Part shown: one piece after another, positions 1 to 5,240 of the stretch
Layout of the letters: each line of letters starts with the position of its first letter
Position numbering within the stretch: the first letter of the stretch is position 1
From: Geobacteraceae bacterium
GTDB lineage: Bacteria > Desulfobacterota > Desulfuromonadia > Desulfuromonadales > Desulfuromonadaceae
DNA length: 5,240 bases
Assembly (NCBI GenBank): GCA_020201305.1
Contig: JAIVHC010000054.1
Coordinates: forward strand, 1-5,240
Reading direction: 5' to 3'
The notes under the pieces: model-generated
What the model was told of the DNA's origin: nothing
Database searches by the model: none
Seen by the model: only the letters and a program-made list of their open reading frames with translations
Program-made: the position numbers and the translations under genes

Positions 1-96
1 ACTCTGGCAAAAGAGTACGCCAACTGCGGCACCCCGATTGACAAACACACCTTTGAAACAACCGTTAGCGCCTCCTGGGATGCGCTGAAACGCTGA
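1..96 (+). CDS. C-terminal end of an upstream gene, possibly a TetR-type regulator
   Basis: Frame 1 is open from the window edge to a TGA at 94-96 and encodes 31 residues ending SASWDALKR. The start lies outside the window. The fragment is too short to recognise a family securely. A short acidic/aromatic helix with a Trp near the C-terminus is compatible with the ligand-binding domain of TetR/AcrR regulators, and such regulators often sit next to RND efflux operons, but this is inference from context. The gene runs in the same direction as the efflux operon and is separated from it by 236 bases containing a palindromic repeat, so read-through from it is possible but not shown. That it is a coding end is fairly likely; the function is a guess. 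Confidence 0.55.
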   Translation, partial: TLAKEYANCGTPIDKHTFETTVSASWDALKR

Positions 97-106
97 ACTT
101 TATTTT

Positions 107-233
107 GATGGCGTCGCAAAAAGTCCGCCCTCCGGCGTTACGGCGTTTTTTCAGGACCTCGACATACCTGATGTATGCCTTCGCCCCTGAAAAACTACCA
201 GGCCTTGTAGGTCGAAATTTTTGCTTAGCCATC
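107..233. repeat. Nested imperfect palindrome, MITE-like intergenic repeat
   Basis: Three pairs of inverted arms share one axis at about base 170. The outer arms are GATGGCGTCGCAAAAA (107-122) and TTTTTGCTTAGCCATC (218-233), 13 of 16 complementary. The middle arms are TTTTTCAGG (147-155) and CCTGAAAAA (186-194), perfect. The inner arms are CATAC (163-167) and GTATG (173-177), perfect, around a 5-base loop. The segments between outer and middle arms (123-146 and 195-217) pair poorly. No open reading frame of note lies inside. The layout suits a small non-autonomous mobile repeat or a cruciform/hairpin-forming intergenic repeat. From memory, the end motif resembles repeats dispersed in Geobacter/Desulfuromonas-type genomes; this was not searched. 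It could also act as a transcription barrier between the upstream gene and the efflux operon. Confidence 0.7.
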
Positions 234-240
234 TTATGAT
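212..240 (+). promoter_or_regulatory. Candidate sigma70-like promoter for the efflux operon
   Basis: TATGAT at 235-240 matches the -10 consensus at 5 of 6 positions. It lies 17 bases after TCGAAA (212-217), a weak -35 with 4 of 6 matches. The right arm of the palindromic repeat fills the spacer, so the repeat may have supplied part of the promoter. Transcription would start near 247, leaving a leader of about 85 bases before the adaptor ATG. It is the best -35/-10 pair I found in the AT-rich stretch 234-300, but such pairs occur by chance. Confidence 0.3.
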
Positions 241-259
241 TTTTTGCGAAAGCATCATA
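235..259 (+). promoter_or_regulatory. Small inverted repeat in the adaptor leader
   Basis: TATGA (235-239) pairs with TCATA (255-259). Inside it, TGC (245-247) pairs with GCA (252-254) around a GAAA loop, a GNRA tetraloop, leaving five unpaired T on the 5' side. It overlaps the proposed -10 box, so it could be an operator for a local regulator rather than an RNA structure. The stem is AT-rich and short, so chance is a real alternative. Confidence 0.25.
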
Positions 260-279
260 TTTTAATCTGAAACTATATC

Positions 280-297
280 TGAACCGGTTTCTGTTCA
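280..297. promoter_or_regulatory. Inverted repeat upstream of the adaptor gene, possible operator
   Basis: TGAAC (280-284) and GTTCA (293-297) form an inverted repeat with an 8-base spacer, and it overlaps a perfect 8-base palindrome, AACCGGTT (282-289). The site lies 36-53 bases before the adaptor start, within the expected range for a repressor of an efflux operon. No regulator is identified with certainty in the window, so binding is speculative. Confidence 0.25.
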
Positions 298-318
298 AGC
301 GCCAAGCAGAAGCATAAG

Positions 319-324
319 AAGGAG
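319..324 (+). promoter_or_regulatory. Ribosome binding site of the adaptor gene
   Basis: AAGGAG ends 8 bases before the ATG at 333. It is a strong Shine-Dalgarno sequence with good spacing and fixes this ATG as the adaptor start. The signal peptide that begins directly at this start supports it. Confidence 0.85.
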
Positions 325-332
325 CTAAACCC

Positions 333-1490
333 ATGAAATTCATCTCTGCCCTGTCTATTATCTGTGTAACCCTGCTATCCCTGCCTCTGGAGGCAGGCGC
401 CAACCCCCGGAGCGGGAACGGCCCAAAACCTGTGGTTGGAACCATGGCTGTCTCGGAACGGGATGCGAATATCCCGGAAAAGTATATCGGGCATGTGGAA
501 GCGATAGACTCGATAGATCTGAAAGCGCGGGTGGATGGCTATCTGGAGAAGGTGAACTTCTCGGAAGGTTCAGGGGTTAAAAAAGGCCAGGTGTTGTATG
601 TAATAGAGCAGGCGCCCTACAGGGCCCGGGTAGCTGCGGCCAGGGCAAGTGTGGCTGCGGCGGAAGCGGATATGTTTAAGGCGAGCACCAAACTCAAGCG
701 CTTGCGCTCCGCTGGCGAGGGCAGTATCCCGCAAACCAATATGGACGATGCAACAGCGGCTTATCAACTGGCTCAGGCCCGCGTGCTGGAGGCAGAAGCC
801 GGATTGCAGCTCGCACAGATTGATCTGGGCTATACCACAATAATATCTCCTTTGGATGGACGCATCGGCAAGAGCCACTTCAAAAAGGGGGATCTCATCA
901 GCCCCGCGACCGGCCCCATGGCCGAGGTGGTGAGTATTGATCCGGTGCGGGTTCTCTTCTCAGTTAATGAGCGCCAGGGGGAGGTTGTCCGTCAGGCGAC
1001 CCGGGACGCAGCGAATCCGGAGGGAGATGCAGAGCTGAAAGTGCGTATATTCACCACCAATGGTGTTGAATATCCTCACACGGGGCGGGTCGAGTTCCTC
1101 GATAATAAAATGGATTCTTCTACCGGGACTATTGCCATCTGGGCGCGTTTTCCCAATCCGGAGGGACATCTGGTTCCGGGTGAGTATGTGGATGTCACAC
1201 TCAGGCCATCCGAGCCTAACATGCAGCTGACTATTCCCCAGGCGGCGCTGCAGCGCGATCGTGACGGTGCGTTTGTGTTCGTAGTGGACAAGGATTCCCG
1301 CATTGAGAAACGTCAGATCAGCGTCGGAGATACCATCGCGTCCGCGCCTCGCGGTGGTCATTGCGGTTATTATCACCCTCGCGGGTGGGATTGCGATGAC
1401 TTCACTGCCGGTAGCGGAATACCCCTCTATTCCCCCGCCGGTAATCCGTGTGAGTGCGGTATATCCCGGCGCAAGTGCTCAGGTGGTTAA
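333..1490 (+). CDS. RND efflux periplasmic adaptor (membrane fusion protein), C-terminus lost and replaced by out-of-frame tail
   Basis: This is an AcrA/MexA-like adaptor that would bridge the inner-membrane pump and the outer-membrane channel. Residues 1 to about 23 form a Sec signal peptide (hydrophobic ISALSIICVTLLSL, likely cleavage after AGA). There is no convincing lipobox, so the protein is probably not lipidated. The lipoyl-like domain is split: first half about 62-92 (ARVDGYLEKV, GVKKGQVLYVIE), second half about 165-192 (SPLDGRIGK, KKGDLISP). The Ala/Glu-rich helical hairpin between them spans about 95-162. The beta-barrel domain covers about 200-292 (TGTIAIWARFPNPEG, VPGEYVDVTL). 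The membrane-proximal domain starts at about 298 (LTIPQAALQRD) and breaks off after VGDTI (333-335). Residues from about 337 to 385 are Cys/Gly/Pro-rich and are an out-of-frame reading of the pump gene. Roughly 45-55 family residues are missing. The missing part belongs to the domain that docks on the pump, so full function is doubtful. The family call is very safe; integrity is not. Confidence 0.9.
   Translation: MKFISALSIICVTLLSLPLEAGANPRSGNGPKPVVGTMAVSERDANIPEKYIGHVEAIDSIDLKARVDGYLEKVNFSEGSGVKKGQVLYVIEQAPYRARVAAARASVAAAEADMFKASTKLKRLRSAGEGSIPQTNMDDATAAYQLAQARVLEAEAGLQLAQIDLGYTTIISPLDGRIGKSHFKKGDLISPATGPMAEVVSIDPVRVLFSVNERQGEVVRQATRDAANPEGDAELKVRIFTTNGVEYPHTGRVEFLDNKMDSSTGTIAIWARFPNPEGHLVPGEYVDVTLRPSEPNMQLTIPQAALQRDRDGAFVFVVDKDSRIEKRQISVGDTIASAPRGGHCGYYHPRGWDCDDFTAGSGIPLYSPAGNPCECGISRRKCSGG
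1290..1294 (+). promoter_or_regulatory. Cryptic Shine-Dalgarno-like site for the pump's only usable start
   Basis: AAGGA lies 8 bases before the TTG at 1303 and inside the adaptor coding sequence, where it encodes part of VDKDS. It is probably coincidental, but it gives the pump frame a plausible initiation site after loss of the native one. The next in-frame candidates are GTG 1354 and ATG 1396, both inside the first transmembrane helix. Confidence 0.35.
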
Positions 1491-4461
1491 GGATACCATT
1501 GCTGCTCCCATCGAACAGGAGATGAACGGGGTTGAAGACATGTTGTACATGGCTTCGACCAGCACCAACGATGGCAGCTACTCCCTCGAAGTCACCTTTG
1601 ATGTGGACTCGGATCCGGATATCGACCAGGTTAATGTACAGAACCGCCTTCAGCTCGCAGAATCGCAGTTGCCGCCCGAAGTGGTGGCGCAGGGGATCGA
1701 AGTGCGGCGGCGTTCCTCCGATATGCTCGGGGTGGTGAGTTTCGTCTCTCCGGGGGGTTCCCACGATCGACTTTTTCTGAGTAACTACATCAGCCGCACC
1801 ATCAAGGACACCCTGCAGCGGGTGGATGGGGTAAGTGATGTGTACGTGTTCGGCGAGTACGAATACAGCATGCGCATCTGGATGAATCCGGATAAATTGA
1901 CCGCGTTGGGGATGAGCCCGGACGTGGTGATCAACGCCATCCGGCAGCAGAATATCCAGGCCACCCTGGGCTCGGTGGGTACTGCCCCCAGCGTGCCGGG
2001 ACAACAGATGCAGTATACTATTAACGCCAAAGGGCGTCTGGATTCGGTGGCCGGGTTCGAGGAGATCATTGTCCGCACCAACAGCCAGGGCGGCGTAGTG
2101 CGGGTCAAGGATGTTGCCGAAGTGGAGCTGGGGAGCAAAAGCTACAACGCCGGCGGGAATCTGGACAACTCCGAAGCGATCCACATGGCTCTGTACCGCT
2201 CCTCCGATGCGAATGCCATCGAAACCATGCAGCAGGTGCGCGCAGTGTTGCAGCAACAGAAGCCCAACATGCCGGATGATGTGGACTACGCCATCCCTTA
2301 CGACACCACCAGCTATGTGCAGGAGGCAATCAAGGAGATCTCCTTTACCCTCCTTCTCACCTTCGGGCTGGTGGTGCTGGTTATCTTTGTGTTTCTGCAG
2401 AATATCCGCGCCACCCTGATCCCCGCCGCCGCGATTCCGGTCTCCATTATCGGGACCTTTGCCGCTCTTTCCGCCCTCGGGTTAAACATCAACACCATTA
2501 CGTTGTTCGCCCTCATCCTTGCCATTGGTCTGGTGGTGGATGACGCTATTGTGGTGGTGGAAAACGTCTACCGCATCATGGAAGAAGAGGATCTGGAGCC
2601 CAAAGCGGCCACCATGAAGGCGATGTCTCAGGTCACCGGGCCCATTATCGCCACCACCCTGGTGCTGCTGGCGATTTTTGTTCCCATTGCATTCATGCCC
2701 GGAATTACCGGGCTGCTGTACAAACAATTCGGCGTGACCCTGTGTGTCTCGGTACTGATATCGTCCCTGTGCGCTCTCACTCTGAGTCCGGCGATGTGCG
2801 GAGTGATTCTTAAAAAGGCACAGCCACACCAGCGCGGGCCCCTGGTATGGTTCAATAAATATCTCGATTTCTCGCGCAATACCTACATCAAAATTGTCGC
2901 CTGGTTGATCCGTAAGGCCGCCGTCGGGGTGATTTTATTCCTCCTTATTGTCGGGGGTGCATGGTTTATGTCGGAGCGCATCCCCACCAGCTTTCTTCCT
3001 AAAGAGGATAAGGGCGCATTTCTGATTGATGTCCAGCTGCCCGAAGGGGCCACACTCGAGCGCACCATCGAGGTTACTTCTGAAGCCACCCGCAGATTGC
3101 TGGCAATGGATGGTATTGAACGTGTAATCGCGGTAGATGGCTTCAGCCTCTTAAGCGGGCGGGCGGAAAATGTGGGTTTTGTCATCGCCGACCTCGAACC
3201 ATGGGGCGAGCGCACCAGCGAGGATCTGCATATTGATGCCCTGGTGCAAAAATCGAGCGCAGTACTCAACAGCATCTCCACTGCAAGCATCCGCGCGTTT
3301 GTACCTCCGCCCATCCAGGGTCTGGGGGTGACGGGCGGGTTTGACTTCCGCCTTCAGGCACTCGAAGATCAAGCGCCGCAGGAACTTGCTGCGGTAGCCA
3401 TGGGGCTGGTGGGCGCGGCCAATCAGCATCCGGCGCTCTCCATGGTGTATACCACCTACAGCGCGGACACCCCGCAGCTGTGGCTGGATCTGAAGCGTAC
3501 CCGCATGGAGGAACTCGGAGTGTCGGCGGCAAATCTGTTCTCGACCCTGAACCAGCATCTGGGCTCCCAGTACGTCAACGACTTCAACCTCTACGGCCGC
3601 ACCTATCAGGTTAAGGTCCGCGCTAAAGAGAACTTCCGCAAGAATCAGGAGGATGTCAAGGATCTGTATGTAAGCAGTATTGCGGGTAAGGAGATTCCGG
3701 TGGAAAACCTCCTGGATATTTCCACTATTCTGGGGGCGAAGAGTATCAACCGCTACAATCAGTTCACCAGCCTCAGTATCAACGGCCAGGCCGCGCCGGG
3801 ATATTCCTCCGGTCAGGCCATGGAAGCGATGAAGGAGCTTGCAGCAGAGCATCTTCCCCCCGGATATAGCTTTGAGTGGTCCACCATGTCGTTACAGGAA
3901 CAGTCCGCCAGTGGCACCGTGGGGTATCTGTTTGTGCTGGCGTTGATATTTGCATATCTGTTCCTGGTGGCACAGTATGAAAGCTGGAACCTGCCTTTGA
4001 GCATTATCCTTTCGGTTATCGTGGCGACCTGCGGCGCCCTGGCGGGTTTGTTGATCACCGGTCTGCCCATGTCGATCTACGCCCAGATCGGGATGGTGCT
4101 GCTCGTCGGACTTGCAGCGAAAAATGCCATCCTCATCGTCGAGTTTGCGCGTGATCGTAAAGAGGAGGGTATCCGAACCCGGGATGCTGCGGTCGAAGGG
4201 GCGAAGCTGCGTTTCCGCGCGGTGCTGATGACTGCCCTGACCTTCATCCTCGGAGTCAGCCCTCTGGTCTGGGCCATCGGGGCGGGGGCGGCGAGCCGCA
4301 GCCATATCGGGATAGTGGTCTTTTCCGGTATGATTGCTGCTTCAACTGTAGCGCTGTTTATTATTCCGGTGCTGTACTATCTGCTCCAGAGCCTGCGGGA
4401 CAAATCCTCCGCACGGAAACAGCGTCGCCGTGAGCGGCTCGCCAACCATACTGCTAAATAA
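1303..4461 (+). CDS. RND (HAE1 family, AcrB/MexB-like) inner-membrane multidrug efflux pump, native start lost
   Basis: This is a proton-driven inner-membrane transporter that works as a trimer with the adaptor and outer-membrane factor. From TTG 1303 it encodes 1052 residues, the usual HAE1 length. The first transmembrane helix is about 15-33, followed by LPVAEYPSI and PGASAQVVKDT. The first periplasmic porter/docking half spans about 34-345, helices 2-6 about 346-503, helix 7 about 540-557, the second periplasmic half from RIPTSFLPKED (559-569) to about 868, and helices 8-12 about 872-1032, then a basic tail. The proton relay is present: D413 and D414 (GLVVDDAIVVVEN, AcrB D407/D408), K940 (GLAAKNAILIVEF), R970 and T977 (AcrB R971/T978). 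Residues 1-12 are unrelated to the family and come from adaptor DNA in another frame; homology starts at R13 (AcrB R8). The usual cytoplasmic FFID-type N-terminus and ATG are missing. The gene overlaps the adaptor frame by 188 bases, unlike normal family operons. The start is uncertain; the family is certain. Confidence 0.93.
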   Translation: MRNVRSASEIPSRPRLAVVIAVIITLAGGIAMTSLPVAEYPSIPPPVIRVSAVYPGASAQVVKDTIAAPIEQEMNGVEDMLYMASTSTNDGSYSLEVTFDVDSDPDIDQVNVQNRLQLAESQLPPEVVAQGIEVRRRSSDMLGVVSFVSPGGSHDRLFLSNYISRTIKDTLQRVDGVSDVYVFGEYEYSMRIWMNPDKLTALGMSPDVVINAIRQQNIQATLGSVGTAPSVPGQQMQYTINAKGRLDSVAGFEEIIVRTNSQGGVVRVKDVAEVELGSKSYNAGGNLDNSEAIHMALYRSSDANAIETMQQVRAVLQQQKPNMPDDVDYAIPYDTTSYVQEAIKEISFTLLLTFGLVVLVIFVFLQNIRATLIPAAAIPVSIIGTFAALSALGLNINTITLFALILAIGLVVDDAIVVVENVYRIMEEEDLEPKAATMKAMSQVTGPIIATTLVLLAIFVPIAFMPGITGLLYKQFGVTLCVSVLISSLCALTLSPAMCGVILKKAQPHQRGPLVWFNKYLDFSRNTYIKIVAWLIRKAAVGVILFLLIVGGAWFMSERIPTSFLPKEDKGAFLIDVQLPEGATLERTIEVTSEATRRLLAMDGIERVIAVDGFSLLSGRAENVGFVIADLEPWGERTSEDLHIDALVQKSSAVLNSISTASIRAFVPPPIQGLGVTGGFDFRLQALEDQAPQELAAVAMGLVGAANQHPALSMVYTTYSADTPQLWLDLKRTRMEELGVSAANLFSTLNQHLGSQYVNDFNLYGRTYQVKVRAKENFRKNQEDVKDLYVSSIAGKEIPVENLLDISTILGAKSINRYNQFTSLSINGQAAPGYSSGQAMEAMKELAAEHLPPGYSFEWSTMSLQEQSASGTVGYLFVLALIFAYLFLVAQYESWNLPLSIILSVIVATCGALAGLLITGLPMSIYAQIGMVLLVGLAAKNAILIVEFARDRKEEGIRTRDAAVEGAKLRFRAVLMTALTFILGVSPLVWAIGAGAASRSHIGIVVFSGMIAASTVALFIIPVLYYLLQSLRDKSSARKQRRRERLANHTAK
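1330..1342. other. Deletion junction fusing the adaptor 3' end to the pump 5' end
   Basis: Family-like adaptor sequence ends at VGDTI (codons through 1337, frame of 333). Family-like pump sequence begins at the CGT codon 1339-1341 (RPRLAVV, frame of 1303). The changeover falls within a few bases, leaving no room for the adaptor end, an intergenic spacer or a pump ribosome binding site. Missing DNA is estimated at 150-200 bases by comparison with typical adaptor and pump lengths. The two frames differ by +1, so no in-frame fusion results. It could be a genuine deletion or an assembly/sequence error. Confidence 0.8.
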
Positions 4462-4462
4462 A

Positions 4463-4471
4463 AAGGTAGGG
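4463..4471 (+). promoter_or_regulatory. Ribosome binding site of the outer-membrane factor gene
   Basis: AAGGTAGGG ends 5 bases before the ATG at 4477. It favours that start over the in-frame ATG at 4498, which has only an AGG two bases upstream. The site lies just after the pump stop codon (4459-4461), so the two genes are closely linked and probably co-transcribed. Confidence 0.65.
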
Positions 4472-4476
4472 AAATT

Positions 4477-5240
4477 ATGGATATATATAAACAGGATATG
4501 CCGCAACGCACCGTGAAGGGCGTGCCTGTGCGCTGGCTGAGCCTTATCTTTGTCGCCCTGACCCTGAGCGCCTGCGCAGTGGGGCCCGACTACTCCCGCA
4601 TAGAGCCAGCAGCTCAGGAGGAGTGGTACGCTTCCATGGAGAAGGGGCTGGAAACTTCCTCTATCGAAGAGAGTGATCTGGCCGCGTGGTGGAATGTGTT
4701 CGAAGATCCGCTGCTACACACATTGCAGCAGCGCGCCATCGCAGGCAATCTGGAGCTCAAAACCGCATTCTCTCGCCTGCAGCAGGCGCGTATCAATCGC
4801 GGTCTGAGTCGGGCGGATCACTTCCCCACCCTGGGGGCCGAAGGGCAGATTCAGCGCCAGCGCAGGAGTGAAAATCTCGGCAGCCCCACCGGCGCAGAGG
4901 AGAATGACTGGTACATGGCCGGACTCGACTCTTCCTGGGAGCTGGATCTGTTCGGAAGTATCCGGCGTTCGGTGGAGAGCGCACAGGCGGAGCTTGAAGC
5001 GAGCAGTGCGGATATGCACGGGGTGCTGACCAGTCTCACTGCTGAGGTGGCGCTGAACTACATTGAGCTGCGTACTTATCAGCAGCGCCTCAAAGTGGCG
5101 CTGGATAATATTGCAAGCCAGAAAAAAACCTATGATCTCAACCATTCACGCTTCAAGGCGGGGCTCATCGATGAGCTTGATCTGCAGCAGTCACTGCGCA
5201 ATCTGGAGCAGACCCGCGCGCAGGTTTCTCGTCTGGAAGC
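4477..5240 (+). CDS. Outer-membrane factor lipoprotein of RND efflux system (NodT/OprM-like), 3' end outside window
   Basis: This is the outer-membrane channel subunit, a TolC-fold trimer, that would complete the efflux pump. It starts 15 bases after the pump stop and runs open to the window edge: 254 full codons, about half of the usual 450-490. Residues 20-33 form a lipoprotein signal with lipobox LSAC, so Cys33 is the likely lipidated residue, followed by AVGPDYSR, typical of the family. Further family marks are LAAWWNVFEDPLLHTL (about 68-83), repeated Leu/Gln helices (NLELKTAFSRLQQAR), FPTLGAEGQ, then SSWELDLFGSIRRS (about 154-167), and FKAGLIDELDLQQS (about 227-240). The rather long, charged stretch before the hydrophobic core leaves Met8 (4498) as an alternative start, but the ribosome binding site supports 4477. 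No defect is seen in the visible part. Confidence 0.93.
   Translation, partial: MDIYKQDMPQRTVKGVPVRWLSLIFVALTLSACAVGPDYSRIEPAAQEEWYASMEKGLETSSIEESDLAAWWNVFEDPLLHTLQQRAIAGNLELKTAFSRLQQARINRGLSRADHFPTLGAEGQIQRQRRSENLGSPTGAEENDWYMAGLDSSWELDLFGSIRRSVESAQAELEASSADMHGVLTSLTAEVALNYIELRTYQQRLKVALDNIASQKKTYDLNHSRFKAGLIDELDLQQSLRNLEQTRAQVSRLE

Noticed and set aside
126..151. Rho-independent terminator of the upstream gene (GC-rich stretch followed by TTTTTT)
   Set aside because: The possible stems here are only 3-4 base pairs with poor geometry, and the T-run is better explained as the middle arm of the larger palindrome. Termination by the whole palindrome is possible but not shown.
100..237. TTAT target-site duplication flanking the palindrome
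   Set aside because: TTAT occurs at 100-103 and 234-237, but the left copy is three bases away from the outer arm. Four AT-only bases in an AT-rich flank are not significant.
65..445. A 126-codon open frame on the minus strand across the intergenic region
   Set aside because: It runs over the end of one coding frame, the palindromic repeat and the adaptor signal peptide, and has no recognisable domain. It is most likely a chance open frame.
1402..2256. Long minus-strand open frame (284 codons) opposite the pump gene
   Set aside because: It is His-rich, has no recognisable domain, and lies entirely antisense to strongly conserved pump sequence. This is a typical shadow frame in GC-rich coding DNA.
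333..4461. A natural adaptor-pump fusion protein made by +1 ribosomal frameshifting in the overlap
   Set aside because: The adaptor's C-terminal part is periplasmic while the pump's N-terminus must be cytoplasmic, so the fusion would have the wrong topology. No slippery site with a stimulatory structure was seen, and conserved residues of both proteins are missing at the join.

Overview
The window carries most of a tripartite multidrug-efflux operon of the RND type on the + strand. It contains the last 31 codons of an upstream gene (1-96), a 236-base non-coding gap holding a palindromic repeat and a possible promoter (97-332), a periplasmic adaptor gene (membrane fusion protein, from 333), an AcrB-like HAE1 inner-membrane pump (to 4461), and the first half of a NodT/TolC-like outer-membrane factor lipoprotein (4477 to the window edge). 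Together the three proteins would form a proton-driven channel from the inner membrane and periplasm to the outside of a Gram-negative cell.

The main anomaly is the adaptor/pump boundary. The adaptor matches its family up to about residue 335 (...VGDTI). From the next bases on, the DNA matches the start of an AcrB-type pump (RPRLAVV..., equivalent to AcrB residue 8 onward), but in another reading frame. The last part of the adaptor's membrane-proximal domain, its stop codon, the intergenic spacer with the pump's ribosome binding site, and the pump's start codon with its first few residues are all missing. This looks like one deletion, estimated from family lengths at roughly 150-200 bases, with its junction near 1335-1341. 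As a result the adaptor ends in about 50 out-of-frame residues and the pump has no native start. A chance Shine-Dalgarno-like AAGGA 8 bases ahead of a TTG at 1303 could still start the pump. The rest of the pump is intact, with its proton-relay residues present, so the event is either recent or an assembly error.

The second notable feature is an approximately 127-base imperfect palindrome (107-233), with three nested pairs of inverted arms around one axis at base 170. It looks like a mobile, MITE-like intergenic repeat. Its end motif resembles, from memory, repeats common in Geobacter/Desulfuromonas-type (former delta-proteobacterial) genomes. With the moderately high GC content and the outer-membrane component, a Gram-negative proteobacterium or Desulfobacterota-like host is likely, but the sequence alone does not settle the taxon. 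No previously undescribed system was recognised. The novelty lies in the rearranged junction and the repeat.
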